DNA from: Bradyrhizobium liaoningense | Lineage (GTDB): Bacteria; Pseudomonadota; Alphaproteobacteria; Rhizobiales; Xanthobacteraceae | Length of the DNA: 64,000 nt | Direction: 5' to 3' | Assembly: GCF_018130785.1 (NCBI RefSeq) | Contig: NZ_JAFCJT010000002.1 | Coordinates: 62,001-126,000, forward strand | Shown: piece by piece, positions 28,346 to 37,482 of the stretch | Layout of the letters: each line of letters opens with the position of its first letter | How positions within the stretch are numbered: the first letter of the stretch is position 1 | The notes under the pieces: generated by a model | Database searches by the model: none | Told to the model about the DNA's origin: nothing | Seen by the model: the letters and a program-made list of their open reading frames with translations, nothing else | Made by a program: the position numbers and the translations under genes

Positions 28346-28927
28346 ATGACTCAGAAGAACCTGCTCGAGGTCGATTGGAGCCAGATCCCGGCGCCAGCCG
28401 ATGACGGAGGCGCCGCGCATCTCAAGGGCACGACGCTGCCGGCGATCAGCCTGCTCGCCACCGACGACACGTCAGTCACGCTGTCGGCGCTGGGCGGCCG
28501 GACCGTGGTGTTCGCCTATCCCCGCACCGGCGAGCCCGGCAAGATTGCGCTGGTCGACGATTGGGACATGATCCCGGGCGCGCGCGGTTGCACTCCACAG
28601 ACTTGCGCGTTTCGCGATCTGTTCGCCGAGCTGAAGGCCGCCGGCGCAGCCCAGGTGTACGGCCTCTCGACGCAGAGCAACGCCTATCAGACCGAGATGG
28701 CATCGCGGCTGCACCTGCCGTTCCCCGTGCTGTCGGACGAGAAGCTGGCACTCACGCGCGCTCTCGATTTGCCGACCATGGAGGTCGCAGGCCTCACCTT
28801 GATCAAGCGGCTCGCGCTGATCATCGACAATGCCGAGGTCACGCATGTGTTCTATCCGGTGTTTCCGCCCGACCGGAACGCCGGCGATGTCCTGGACTGG
28901 CTGAAGGCCAATCCAGCCAAGTTCTAA
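28346..28927 (+). CDS. peroxiredoxin (BCP/PrxQ-like)
   Basis: A 193-residue thioredoxin-fold thiol peroxidase that reduces hydroperoxides. The peroxidatic and resolving cysteines form the helix-located CTPQTC motif (Cys82 and Cys87), as in PrxQ/BCP, followed by AFRDLFAEL. Later segments are VYGLSTQSNAYQTEMASRLH and LPFPVLSDEKLALTRALDLP, standard family features. It starts four bases after the smpB stop, so it is probably in the same transcript. The coding end overlaps the convergent glycosylase gene by 4 bases. Confidence 0.9.
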   Translation: MTQKNLLEVDWSQIPAPADDGGAAHLKGTTLPAISLLATDDTSVTLSALGGRTVVFAYPRTGEPGKIALVDDWDMIPGARGCTPQTCAFRDLFAELKAAGAAQVYGLSTQSNAYQTEMASRLHLPFPVLSDEKLALTRALDLPTMEVAGLTLIKRLALIIDNAEVTHVFYPVFPPDRNAGDVLDWLKANPAKF

Positions 28928-29598
28928 TCCAGGTCGGCTTTCACCTTCGCGAATACGCTCCGGAACATGTCCGTCGTCAGCACGCCGGTGTTCGTGTTGT
29001 AGCGCGAGCAATGATAGCTGTCGTAGAGCCTGAACGCACCGGCCTGATGCACGGCGCCGTGGCCGAAGGGGGCTTGCGAGGCCTTCAGGTTCAGCGGCTT
29101 GAGCACGGTGTCGTGTGCAATGCGTCCAAGCGCGACGATCGCGCGCAGGTTCGGCATCGTCGCGAGATTCGCGGCGAGAAACTGGCGGCAGGTATTGATC
29201 TCGATCGGCAGCGGCTTGTTCTGCGGCGGCACACAGTGCACGGCATTCGCGATCCGGCAGTCGACCAGCTTCAGGCCATCATCAGGCCGCGCCTGATAAA
29301 TGCCCTTGGCAAATCCGTATTCCAGCAGCGTGGCGTAGAGCAGGTCGCCGGCATAGTCGCCGGTGAACGGACGGCCGGTGCGGTTGGCGCCCTGCATGCC
29401 CGGCGCGAGGCCGACGATCAGAAGCCGCGCCTTGCTGTCGCCGAAGGGCGCAACCGGCGCATTGTGCCACGACGGCTCGCGCACGCGGTTCGCCTCGCGA
29501 AAGGCGACCAGGCGCGGGCAGAGCGGACAGTCGCGGTCGGGAACGACGGTGGGGGGCTGGCGGCTTGACCGTGCCGCCTCACTCCTCGAAGTCGTCAT
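28924..29598 (-). CDS. uracil-DNA glycosylase, type 5 (UdgB)
   Basis: A 224-residue DNA repair enzyme removing deaminated bases. Motif 1 LAPGMQGANRTGRPFTGDYA is diagnostic of family 5, which lacks the polar activating residue of Ung. Four iron-sulfur ligands are visible: Cys24 and Cys27 in CPLC, Cys122 in HCVPPQNKP, and Cys137. The usual C-terminal HPS motif reads HCS (His196-Cys197-Ser198), followed by NTNTGVLT. ATG 29598 overlaps the upstream NYN gene by 20 bases on the same strand; longer frames into that gene are unlikely. Confidence 0.9.
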   Translation of the reverse strand: MTTSRSEAARSSRQPPTVVPDRDCPLCPRLVAFREANRVREPSWHNAPVAPFGDSKARLLIVGLAPGMQGANRTGRPFTGDYAGDLLYATLLEYGFAKGIYQARPDDGLKLVDCRIANAVHCVPPQNKPLPIEINTCRQFLAANLATMPNLRAIVALGRIAHDTVLKPLNLKASQAPFGHGAVHQAGAFRLYDSYHCSRYNTNTGVLTTDMFRSVFAKVKADLD

Positions 29599-30226
29599 CG
29601 CCCCTCGGCGCCATCGTGGTCGCGCGCTGGAGGAACTGCGGGGCATGGTGGCGTCCCTCGCCACGCTCGCCGCGGTCACGCGGGGCGGGGCGTTCGGACG
29701 GGTCGCGGCCGAGCTTGGATTGCAGCTCGACGAGGTCGGTGAAGACGTCGGCCTGGCGGCGCAGCTCGTCGGCGATCATCGGCGGCTGGCTCGCGATGGT
29801 GGAGATCACGGTGACCCGCACGCCGCGGCGCTGGACGGCCTCGACCAGGGAGCGGAAGTCGCCGTCACCCGAGAACAGCACCATCTGGTCGATGTGCTCG
29901 GCGAGCTCCATGGCGTCCACGGCGAGCTCGATGTCCATGTTGCCCTTGACCTTGCGGCGGCCGGAGGCGTCGATGAATTCCTTGGTCGCCTTGGTGACGA
30001 CGGTGTAGCCGTTGTAGTCCAGCCAGTCGATCAGCGGTCGGATCGAGGAGTACTCCTGATCCTCGATGATCGCGGTGTAGTAGAACGCCCGCAGCAGCGT
30101 CCCGCGGCTCTGAAACTCCTTCAGCAGGCGCTTGTAGTCGATGTCGAAGCCCAGAGTTTTCGCCGTCGCGTAGAGATTGGCCCCATCGATGAAGAGCGCG
30201 ATCTTGTTAGTGGCAGAAGGTGACAT
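29579..30226 (-). CDS. NYN-domain (LabA/DUF88) protein
   Basis: A 215-residue protein with a PIN-like NYN nuclease fold, a family linked to RNA processing. The acidic site residues lie in IALFIDGANLY (Asp14), KGNMDIELAVDAM and MVLFSGDGDFRSLVE, with STIASQPPMIADELRRQADV near the end of the domain. The last 50 residues are an Arg/Glu/His-rich disordered tail ending GDDDFEE, possibly an RNA-binding or interaction segment. It is divergent from rpoZ and overlaps the downstream glycosylase gene. Endonuclease activity is inferred from the fold. Confidence 0.9.
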   Translation of the reverse strand: MSPSATNKIALFIDGANLYATAKTLGFDIDYKRLLKEFQSRGTLLRAFYYTAIIEDQEYSSIRPLIDWLDYNGYTVVTKATKEFIDASGRRKVKGNMDIELAVDAMELAEHIDQMVLFSGDGDFRSLVEAVQRRGVRVTVISTIASQPPMIADELRRQADVFTDLVELQSKLGRDPSERPAPRDRGERGEGRHHAPQFLQRATTMAPRGDDDFEE

Positions 30227-30555
30227 TCAGTTTGCTCGCGTAGTGGTCGTGATTAATCGTTTATTGTTGGCGCGGCGGCAGCAAGCCGCGCAGTCTTAGG
30301 GTGCCGCCCAAACCCGTCGAAACCGCAAATCCGGAGAAGTCGGGGCAATCAAGGTATAGTTATGACGGACCCGCATACGCCCGGCGCCGCCCTCAACGGC
30401 AGCCCGGCAAATCACCCATCCTAGCCCTAATGTGGGGGTAGCAGAGCCGTTTGGCGAGGCCAAATCACAAATTGGCCTTGCGAAACCGCCTTGGCCCCTA
30501 TAACTAGCCCCGATCATCCACATATTTCGTCCCACCCACAACGGAGCGACAGTCC
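30227..30555. other. intergenic promoter region between NYN gene and rpoZ
   Basis: No gene is seen in these 329 bases, which must hold the divergent promoters of the NYN gene and rpoZ. AGGCCAA (30457-30463) and TTGGCCT (30472-30478) form a 7-bp dyad. TATAAC at about 30498-30503, with TTGCGA 15 bases before it, is a weak promoter-like pair for rpoZ. Nothing else is clear. Confidence 0.4.
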
Positions 30556-30948
30556 ATGGCTCGCGTCACCGTAGAAGATTGTATCGACAAGGTCGACAAC
30601 CGGTTTGACCTGGTCCTGCTGGCCGCCCACCGTGCCCGCATGATTTCGTCCGGTTCACAACTAACGGTTGACCGTGATAACGACAAGAACCCTGTTGTGT
30701 CCTTGCGCGAAATTGCTGACGAGACCATCTCGCCGGAGGACCTCCGCGAGGAGCTGGTGCACTCGCTCCAGAAGTTCGTCGAGGTCGACGAGCCCGAGCC
30801 CGATACTGTGCCGCTGATCGGTTCCGCCGGCGCCAGCGTCGATGCGGACGATACCGAAGTTGCCGTTGAGCGCATGACCGAAGAGGAACTCCTGAAGGGC
30901 CTCGAGGGCCTCGCACCGCCGGAAGAGCAGCCCGAGGAGGACGAGTAA
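30556..30948 (+). CDS. rpoZ: DNA-directed RNA polymerase omega subunit
   Basis: The omega subunit helps assemble the beta-prime subunit of RNA polymerase. The 130-residue protein has the conserved core [31 protein letters not shown] and [14 protein letters not shown], with a long acidic C-terminal tail ([10 protein letters not shown]) usual in alphaproteobacteria. It is followed by a strong terminator and the (p)ppGpp enzyme gene; the rpoZ-rel order is common in Proteobacteria. Confidence 0.97.
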   Translation: MARVTVEDCIDKVDNRFDLVLLAAHRARMISSGSQLTVDRDNDKNPVVSLREIADETISPEDLREELVHSLQKFVEVDEPEPDTVPLIGSAGASVDADDTEVAVERMTEEELLKGLEGLAPPEEQPEEDE

Positions 30949-30986
30949 TCGTCCCATCGCAGTCGTCGACTTCTTGTGATCTTATC

Positions 30987-31020
30987 AAAGGCCCGAACCC
31001 GCGTTCGGGCCTTTGCTTTT
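30987..31020 (+). terminator. Rho-independent terminator after rpoZ
   Basis: AAAGGCCCGAAC (30987-30998) and GTTCGGGCCTTT (31003-31014) form a perfect 12-bp stem with a CCGC loop, followed by GCTTTT. This is the clearest classical terminator in the window and separates rpoZ from the downstream (p)ppGpp gene. Confidence 0.9.
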
Positions 31021-31155
31021 GTTGGCGTTTTCGTGGTTACCATAGCGTTGGCACATCGCGTTGCGCGCCGGTCACTGAATTGATCGGACGCATGCGCGAT
31101 CGAGGCTAAGATGTAATGCAACGGGCGGTCATCGTCCGTTTGAAGGCAGGATGGC

Positions 31156-33441
31156 ATGGTGTATCGGCGCCGCAGACCAACGCAGATGCTGGCCGCAACC
31201 GAATCGGTTGCCGTGGCCCCGACTGCGCCGGTGGGGCGCCCGGCCAAGCCTCGCGCGCGCATGATGCGTCAATATGACCTCGTCGAGCGCGTCAGGTCCT
31301 ACAATCCCAATACCAACGAAGACCTGCTGAACCGCGCCTATGTCTACGCCATGAAGGCGCACGGCTCGCAGACCCGTGCCTCGGGCGATCCGTATTTCTC
31401 GCACCCGCTCGAAGTGGCGGCGATTCTCACCGACCTGAAGCTCGACGATGCCACCATCGTGGCCGCGCTGCTGCACGACACGATCGAGGATACCGAGGCG
31501 ACGCGTGCCGAGATCGACCAGATCTTCGGGCCCGAGATCGGCGCGCTGGTCGAGGGCCTGACCAAGCTGAAGCGGCTGGAACTCGTGTCGCGCGAGGCCA
31601 AGCAGGCCGAGAACCTGCGCAAATTGTTGCTGGCCATTGCCGACGATGTCCGCGTTCTGCTGGTCAAGCTCGCCGACCGCCTGCACAACATGCGTACGCT
31701 GGACTTCGTGCCGACCGAGTCGCGCCGGCGCATTGCCGAGGAGACGCTCGACATCTACGCGCCGCTGGCCGGTCGCATGGGCATGCAGGAAATGCGCGAG
31801 GAGCTGGAGGACTTGTCCTTCCGCACCCTCGATCCCGAAGCCTATTCGGTGGTGATGCAGCGGCTCGATGCGCTCGCCGAGCGCAACCGCAACCTGATCG
31901 GCGAAATCGAGGACCAGCTCTCCAACAATCTGCGCCACCGGGGGCTGGGCGCGCGGGTCTATGGCCGCCGCAAGAAGCCATTCTCGATCTGGACCAAGAT
32001 GGAGCGCAAGTCGGTCGGCTTCGAGCAATTGTCCGACATCTTCGGCTTCCGCCTCGTCGTCAACGACATCGAGGCCTGCTATCGCGCGCTCGGGATCGTC
32101 CACACCACCTGGCCGGTCGTGCCCGGGCGTTTCAAGGACTACATCTCGACGCCGAAGCAGAACGACTACCGCTCGATCCACACCACCGTGATCGGCCCGG
32201 GCAACCAGCGCGTCGAACTCCAGATCCGTACCGAGGCGATGGACCAGATCGCCGAGCGCGGCATCGCTGCGCACGTGTTCTACAAGGAAGGCGTGGGCTC
32301 GCCGACCGAATTTCTCAAGCGCGAGTCCACTGCGTTCGCCTGGTTGCGCCACACCATCGGCATCCTCTCGGAAAGCGCCAACCCCGAGGAATTCCTCGAG
32401 CACACCAAGCTCGAGCTGTTCCACGACCAGGTGTTCTGCTTCACCCCGAAGGGCAAGCTGATCGCGCTGCCGCGCCATGCCAATGTGATCGACTTCGCTT
32501 ATGCCGTGCATACCGACGTCGGCAACAGCGCGGTGGGCTGCAAGATCAACGGCCAGTTCGCGCCGCTGTCCTCGGAACTCCAGAACGGCGACGAGGTCGA
32601 GGTGCTGACCTCGGAAGCGCAAGCGGCGCCGCCGTCGGCCTGGGAAACGCTCGCGGTCACTGGCAAGGCGCGCGCCGCGATCCGCCGCGCCACCAGGACT
32701 GCGGTGCGCGACCAATATGTCGGTCTCGGCCGGCGCATCGTCGAACGCCTGTTCGAGCGCGCCAAGATCGAATACGCCGACGACAAGCTGAAGGGCGCGC
32801 TGCCGCGGCTGGCGCGGACCTCGATCGAGGACGTCATGGCGGCGGTCGGCCGCGGCGAGATCAAGGCCTCCCACGTCGCGCGTGCGATGTATCCCGACTA
32901 CAAGGAGGAGCGCATCGCGCGCTATGGCGTCAAGAAGGGGCTCGCCGCCAAGCTCAAGGAGAAGTCGTCGGAACCGCCGCGCAGCCCGGTCGCGATCCCG
33001 ATCCGCGGCATCAATTCCGACCTGCCGGTGAAGTTCGCGCCGAACGGCGGCGCCGTGCCCGGGGACCGCATCGTCGGCATCGTCACGCCGGGCGAGGGGA
33101 TCACGATCTACCCGATCCAGGCGCCGGCCCTGAAGGATTTCGAGGAGGAGCCGGAGCGCTGGCTCGACGTGCGCTGGGACATCGAGGATTCCGCCCCGCA
33201 GCGCTTCCCGGCCCGCATCAAGGTCGAGAACGTCAACGAGCCCGGCGCGCTGGCGCAGATCGCGACCGTGATCGCGGAGCATGACGGCAACATCGACAAC
33301 ATCAGCATGCAGCGCCGCTCGCCCGACTTCACCGAGACGACGATCGATCTCGAAGTCTACGATCTGAAGCATTTGAGCGCGATCCTCGCCCAGTTGCGCG
33401 CGAAGGCGGTCGTCGCGCGCGTCGAACGTGTTAATGGATAG
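31156..33441 (+). CDS. rel: bifunctional (p)ppGpp synthetase/hydrolase (Rsh)
   Basis: This 761-residue RelA/SpoT homologue makes and degrades the stringent-response alarmone. The hydrolase HD domain has His69, SHPLEVA (His83) and LLHDTIEDT (His107-Asp108). The synthetase domain contains GRFKDYISTPKQNDYRSIHT and QIRTEAMDQIAERGIAAH. A TGS domain follows (VFCFTPKGKLIALPRHANVI), then a C-terminal ACT domain (ARIKVENVNEPGALAQIATV). Alphaproteobacteria usually carry a single such enzyme with both activities, and all catalytic motifs are present here. It heads the cluster pdxJ-acpS-lepB-rnc-era-recO. Confidence 0.96.
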   Translation: MVYRRRRPTQMLAATESVAVAPTAPVGRPAKPRARMMRQYDLVERVRSYNPNTNEDLLNRAYVYAMKAHGSQTRASGDPYFSHPLEVAAILTDLKLDDATIVAALLHDTIEDTEATRAEIDQIFGPEIGALVEGLTKLKRLELVSREAKQAENLRKLLLAIADDVRVLLVKLADRLHNMRTLDFVPTESRRRIAEETLDIYAPLAGRMGMQEMREELEDLSFRTLDPEAYSVVMQRLDALAERNRNLIGEIEDQLSNNLRHRGLGARVYGRRKKPFSIWTKMERKSVGFEQLSDIFGFRLVVNDIEACYRALGIVHTTWPVVPGRFKDYISTPKQNDYRSIHTTVIGPGNQRVELQIRTEAMDQIAERGIAAHVFYKEGVGSPTEFLKRESTAFAWLRHTIGILSESANPEEFLEHTKLELFHDQVFCFTPKGKLIALPRHANVIDFAYAVHTDVGNSAVGCKINGQFAPLSSELQNGDEVEVLTSEAQAAPPSAWETLAVTGKARAAIRRATRTAVRDQYVGLGRRIVERLFERAKIEYADDKLKGALPRLARTSIEDVMAAVGRGEIKASHVARAMYPDYKEERIARYGVKKGLAAKLKEKSSEPPRSPVAIPIRGINSDLPVKFAPNGGAVPGDRIVGIVTPGEGITIYPIQAPALKDFEEEPERWLDVRWDIEDSAPQRFPARIKVENVNEPGALAQIATVIAEHDGNIDNISMQRRSPDFTETTIDLEVYDLKHLSAILAQLRAKAVVARVERVNG

Positions 33442-33486
33442 GCGCCTTTCGCATGCGTCTGTCCCTCCGATTTCGTGAGTCCTGAA

Positions 33487-34239
33487 ATGCCCGCAGCTCC
33501 GCTCCGCCTCGGCGTCAATGTCGACCATGTCGCGACCCTGCGTAACGCGCGCGGCGGCCGCAATCCCGATCCGGTGCGCGCGGCGCTGCTTGCGATCGAG
33601 GCCGGCGCCGACGGCATCACCGCGCATCTGCGCGAGGATCGGCGGCACATCCGCGACGAGGACATGGCGCGGCTGAGGGCCGAGATCTCCAAGCCGCTCA
33701 ATTTCGAGATGGCGGCGACCGACGACATGATGCGCATCTCGCTTGCGACCAAGCCGCACGCGGTGTGCCTGGTTCCGGAGCGCCGCCAGGAGGTGACGAC
33801 CGAAGGCGGCCTCGACGTCGTCGGCCAGCACAATGCGCTCGCGCCCTACATCGCACGCCTGAACGATGCGGGCATCCGGGTCTCGCTGTTCATCGCCGCC
33901 GATCCAGCGCAGATCGAGATGGCGGCGCGGCTGCGCGCGCCCGTGATCGAGATCCACACCGGGGCCTGGTGCGACGCCGTCGTCGACGGCCACACCGGGA
34001 AGGCCGAGGCAGAATGGCAGCGGATCGTGGCAGGGGTGAAGCTGGCGAAGGAAGCGGGGCTCGAGGTCCATGCGGGCCATGGGCTCGACTATGCGACGGC
34101 GGAGACGATCGCGGCCCTGCCGGAGATCATGGAGCTCAACATCGGCTACTACATGATCGGCGAGGCGCTGTTCGTCGGTCTCGCCGAGACGGTGCGCAGC
34201 ATGCGCGCGGCGATGGACCGCGGCCGGAGCCGGGCATGA
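33487..34239 (+). CDS. pdxJ: pyridoxine 5'-phosphate synthase
   Basis: PdxJ closes the pyridoxine ring from deoxyxylulose phosphate and aminoacetone phosphate in vitamin B6 synthesis. The 250-residue TIM barrel begins [20 protein letters not shown], with [37 protein letters not shown] and [14 protein letters not shown] 33487 matches the family; a GTG at 33475 would add four residues. Its stop overlaps the acpS start as ATGA. Confidence 0.96.
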   Translation: MPAAPLRLGVNVDHVATLRNARGGRNPDPVRAALLAIEAGADGITAHLREDRRHIRDEDMARLRAEISKPLNFEMAATDDMMRISLATKPHAVCLVPERRQEVTTEGGLDVVGQHNALAPYIARLNDAGIRVSLFIAADPAQIEMAARLRAPVIEIHTGAWCDAVVDGHTGKAEAEWQRIVAGVKLAKEAGLEVHAGHGLDYATAETIAALPEIMELNIGYYMIGEALFVGLAETVRSMRAAMDRGRSRA

Positions 34240-34655
34240 TCATCGGCATCGGCTCCGACCTGATCGACATCACCCGCGTCGGCAAGGTGATCGAGCGCCA
34301 TGGCGAGCGTTTCCTCGACCGCATCTTCACCGCGGCCGAGCGGGCCAAGGCGGAGCGGCGCGCCAAGAGCGAGAAGATGGTGGTCGCAACCTACGCCAAG
34401 CGCTTCGCCGCCAAGGAGGCGTGCTCAAAGGCGCTCGGCACCGGCATCCGGAACGGTGTCTGGTGGCGCGACATGGGGGTGGTCAACCTGCCGGGAGGGC
34501 GGCCGACCATGCAATTGACGGGCGGGGCGCTGGCCCGGCTCCAGGCCCTGACGCCCGAGGGGTTCGAGGCGAAGATCGACCTGTCGATCACCGATGACTG
34601 GCCGCTGGCGCAGGCCTTCGTCATCATTTCCGCGGTGCCGCTGGCCAGGTCCTGA
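34236..34655 (+). CDS. acpS: holo-[acyl-carrier-protein] synthase
   Basis: AcpS transfers phosphopantetheine from CoA to acyl carrier protein, activating fatty-acid synthesis. The 139-residue protein shows [20 protein letters not shown] with the magnesium-binding Asp8, and [18 protein letters not shown] with the catalytic Glu. The C-terminus ends [11 protein letters not shown]. The ATG lies in a 4-base overlap with the pdxJ stop. About 250 bases separate it from lepB. Confidence 0.95.
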   Translation: MIIGIGSDLIDITRVGKVIERHGERFLDRIFTAAERAKAERRAKSEKMVVATYAKRFAAKEACSKALGTGIRNGVWWRDMGVVNLPGGRPTMQLTGGALARLQALTPEGFEAKIDLSITDDWPLAQAFVIISAVPLARS

Positions 34656-34904
34656 CCTGCAGCGGGTGATTTTTATAATTCGCATTAAACATCAATGTCT
34701 TATGCAGTTTTGATGCGATCCTTGATTGCGTGCCCCCCGACAACCGTCTAAAAGTCCGCGAACGCAAATCAGGCTGGGCGAATTCGGCTTTACGCCGGAA
34801 TTGGCCCTCATTATCAGAATCAGGACAATCTCCTTGGGCCGCGACGCGATGGGCTGTTCGCGGGAGGAGGGCGCTCTGTGATCGCCGGCCGGAATGAGAG
34901 AGCA

Positions 34905-35669
34905 ATGAGCGTGACTTCGGGAACGAAAACTGAAAGCGGCGTCGGCGAGACGATCCGCGTCGTGATCCACGCTCTCCTGATCGCGCTCGTGATCCGCACG
35001 TTCCTGTTCCAGCCGTTCAACATTCCGTCCGGTTCGATGAAGGCGACGCTGCTGGTCGGCGACTATCTGTTCGTCTCGAAATATTCCTACGGCTATAGCC
35101 ACTATTCGATCCCGTTCTCGCCGCCGCTGTTCTCGGGGCGGATCTGGGGCTCGGACCCGAACCGCGGCGACATCGTCGTGTTCCGCCTGCCGAAGGACGA
35201 TTCCACCGATTACATCAAGCGCGTCATCGGCCTTCCCGGCGACCGCGTTCAGATGAAGGATGGGCTGCTCTACATCAACGACACCCCGGTCGAGCGGCAG
35301 CGCATGAGCGAATTTGTCGGCGAGGATCCCTGTGGCTCCGAAGGCGGCGGCATCTCGCGGGTGAAGCGCTGGAAGGAAACGCTGCCGAACGGCGTGTCCT
35401 ATGAGACGCTGGACTGCGCCGACAACGGCTACATGGACAACACTAACGTCTACACCGTGCCGCCGGGCCATTTCTTCATGATGGGCGACAACCGCGACAA
35501 CTCCACCGACAGTCGCTTCCTCGGTCAGGTCGGCTACGTGCCGCAGGAGAATTTGATCGGCCGCGCCCAGATGATCTTCTTCTCCATCGCCGAAGGTGAG
35601 CATGCCTGGATGTTCTGGCGCTGGCCGTGGGCCGTGCGCTGGAACCGCTTCTTCAAAATCGTTCGATGA
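34905..35669 (+). CDS. lepB: signal peptidase I
   Basis: LepB removes Sec and Tat signal peptides at the outer face of the inner membrane. The 254-residue protein has one N-terminal hydrophobic span (VIHALLIALVIRTFLFQ), the catalytic Ser44 in NIPSGSMKATLLVGD, and the general base Lys105 in DYIKRVIGLPGDRV. The later MMGDNRDNSTDSRFLGQVGY box is also present. ATG 34905 follows GAGAGAG; an upstream GTG at 34878 is less likely. Its stop overlaps the rnc start by 4 bases. Confidence 0.96.
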   Translation: MSVTSGTKTESGVGETIRVVIHALLIALVIRTFLFQPFNIPSGSMKATLLVGDYLFVSKYSYGYSHYSIPFSPPLFSGRIWGSDPNRGDIVVFRLPKDDSTDYIKRVIGLPGDRVQMKDGLLYINDTPVERQRMSEFVGEDPCGSEGGGISRVKRWKETLPNGVSYETLDCADNGYMDNTNVYTVPPGHFFMMGDNRDNSTDSRFLGQVGYVPQENLIGRAQMIFFSIAEGEHAWMFWRWPWAVRWNRFFKIVR

Positions 35670-36547
35670 AAGACGAAGCCAAGGACATCCCGATCCAATC
35701 GAACGAGCCCGCAGCGGGCGCCGACGGCGAAGCTGCGACCAAGACGCTTGCGACCAAGACTCCTGAAACCAAGACTCCTGAAACCAAGACGCCTGAAACC
35801 AAGACGCCTGCAAGGAAGAAGCGGGTGCGGAGCAGCAAGGCCAAGGGCTCGGATGCGAACGCGGCGCTCGAAGCGCGCATCGGCCACAGCTTCGCCGATC
35901 CGAATCTGCTGATGCAGGCGATCACGCATGTCTCGGCGCTGAAGTCCGGGCGCAAGCGCGGCGACAGCTATCAGCGCCTGGAGTTCCTAGGTGACCATGT
36001 GCTCGGGCTCGTCGTCTCCGACATGCTCTACCACGCCTTCCCGAATGCCGACGAAGGCGAGCTGTCCAAGCGACTTGCCGAACTGGTGCGCAAGGAGAGC
36101 TGCGCCGACGTTGCCAAGTCGCTCGGTCTGCTCGACGACGTCAAGCTCGGTTCGGTCGGGCCGAGCGCCGATGCCCGCCTGCGCAAGAGCGTGCTCGGCG
36201 ACATCTGCGAGGCCGTGATCGGCGCCGTCTTCCTCGACGGCGGCTACGCGGCGGCGGCGGAATTCGTCAGGCGCAACTGGACAGAACGCATGCACAAGCC
36301 GCGGCGTCCGCTGCGCGATCCCAAGACCGTGCTGCAGGAATGGGCGCAGGGGAAGGGGCTGCCGACGCCGGTCTACCGCGAGGTCGAGCGCACCGGCCCG
36401 CATCACGATCCGCAGTTCCGCGTCGCGGTGGATCTGCCGGGATTGGCGCCGGCCGAAGGCATCGGTGGCAGCAAGCGCGCAGCAGAGAAGGTGGCGGCTT
36501 CAGTGATGATCGAACGTGAAGGTGTTGGCGGCGGCAATGACGGCTGA
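35666..36547 (+). CDS. rnc: ribonuclease III with a repetitive N-terminal extension
   Basis: RNase III cuts double-stranded RNA, including rRNA precursors. The domain proper starts near residue 65, with the signature YQRLEFLGDHVLGLVVSDML, a second acidic cluster LGDICEAVIGAVFLDGGY, and a C-terminal dsRNA-binding domain (PKTVLQEWAQGKGLPTPVYR and GGSKRAAEKVAASVMI). The 293-residue length exceeds the usual 225-240 because of a 65-residue leader containing TKTPETKTPETKTPETKTP and a basic stretch ARKKRVRSSKAKG. ATG 35666 overlaps the lepB stop (ATGA), so the leader is translated as part of the gene. It ends overlapping era. Confidence 0.95.
   Translation: MKDEAKDIPIQSNEPAAGADGEAATKTLATKTPETKTPETKTPETKTPARKKRVRSSKAKGSDANAALEARIGHSFADPNLLMQAITHVSALKSGRKRGDSYQRLEFLGDHVLGLVVSDMLYHAFPNADEGELSKRLAELVRKESCADVAKSLGLLDDVKLGSVGPSADARLRKSVLGDICEAVIGAVFLDGGYAAAAEFVRRNWTERMHKPRRPLRDPKTVLQEWAQGKGLPTPVYREVERTGPHHDPQFRVAVDLPGLAPAEGIGGSKRAAEKVAASVMIEREGVGGGNDG
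35753..35812. repeat. 15-bp tandem repeat inside rnc
   Basis: Four consecutive 15-base units starting ACCAAGACTCCTGAA (35753, 35768) or ACCAAGACGCCTGAA (35783, 35798; the last ends GCA) encode TKTPE repeats in the RNase III leader. The units differ only at one wobble position and at the end, so recent slippage expansion is likely. A partial unit ACCAAGACGCTTGCG precedes them. Confidence 0.9.
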
Positions 36548-37463
36548 AGCAAGCGGCGAGGCGCCCACTGCTACGCGCTGCGGCTTCGTTGCGCTGATCG
36601 GCGCGCCGAACGTCGGAAAATCCACGCTGGTCAACGCGCTGGTCGGGGCCAAGGTCACGATCGTCTCGCGCAAGGTGCAGACCACGCGCGCGCTGATCCG
36701 CGGCATCGTCATCGAGAACAACGCGCAGATCATCCTGGTCGACACGCCCGGCATCTTCCTGCCCAAGCGCAGGCTCGACCGCGCCATGGTCTCGACCGCC
36801 TGGAGCGGAGCGCATGACGCCGACCTCGTCTGCGTGCTGCTCGACGCCAAGACCGGGATTGATGAAGAGGCCGAGGCGATCCTCACCAAGGCGGCGAGCG
36901 TCAATCACGACAAGATTCTGGTCATCAACAAGGTCGATCTGGTCCAGCGCGAGAAGCTGCTGGCGCTGGCGCAGGCCGCCAACGAACGCATGGCCTTCGC
37001 AAAGACCTTCATGATCGCGGCGATCTCGGGCGACGGCGTCGACGATCTCAGGCATACACTGGCCGAAATCGTGCCACCGGGGCCGTTCCTCTATCCCGAA
37101 GACCAGATGTCGGACGCGCCGATGCGGCAGCTTGCGGCCGAGATCACGCGCGAGAAGATCTATCGCAAGCTGCACCAGGAATTGCCCTACCAATCCACGG
37201 TCGAGACCGACAAGTGGGAGGAGCGCAAGGACAAGTCGGTGCGGATCGAGCAGACCATCTTCGTCGAGCGCGAGAGCCAGCGCAAGATCGTGCTCGGCGC
37301 AGGTGGCGCCACCATCAAGTCGATCGGCGCGGACTCGCGCAAGGAGCTCGCCGAGATCCTGGGCGTGCCGGTGCACCTGTTCCTGTTCGTCAAGGTGCGC
37401 GAAAACTGGGGTGACGATCCCGATCGCTATCGCGAGATGGGCCTGGAATTTCCCAAAGAATAA
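36537..37463 (+). CDS. era: GTPase Era
   Basis: Era is an essential GTPase that checks 30S maturation by binding the 3' end of 16S rRNA. The 308-residue protein has the P-loop IGAPNVGKSTLVNALVGA, switch II LVDTPGIF, NKVD in VINKVDLVQ, and a C-terminal KH domain with IVLGAGGATIKSIGADSRKE. ATG 36537 overlaps the rnc stop by 11 bases; the GTG at 36516 is also in frame. The rnc-era-recO order is classical. Confidence 0.96.
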   Translation: MTAEASGEAPTATRCGFVALIGAPNVGKSTLVNALVGAKVTIVSRKVQTTRALIRGIVIENNAQIILVDTPGIFLPKRRLDRAMVSTAWSGAHDADLVCVLLDAKTGIDEEAEAILTKAASVNHDKILVINKVDLVQREKLLALAQAANERMAFAKTFMIAAISGDGVDDLRHTLAEIVPPGPFLYPEDQMSDAPMRQLAAEITREKIYRKLHQELPYQSTVETDKWEERKDKSVRIEQTIFVERESQRKIVLGAGGATIKSIGADSRKELAEILGVPVHLFLFVKVRENWGDDPDRYREMGLEFPKE

Positions 37464-37482
37464 CCAAGAAAAGATCGGTCCG

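Noticed and set aside
31129..34080. 983-codon open frame on the minus strand
   Set aside because: It is the exact antisense of rel and pdxJ, with His/Asp/Arg-rich composition created by GC-rich codon bias, and no ribosome site or family match.
35753..35812. Short evenly spaced repeats as a possible CRISPR
   Set aside because: Units are 15 bases and contiguous without spacers; they encode the RNase III leader.
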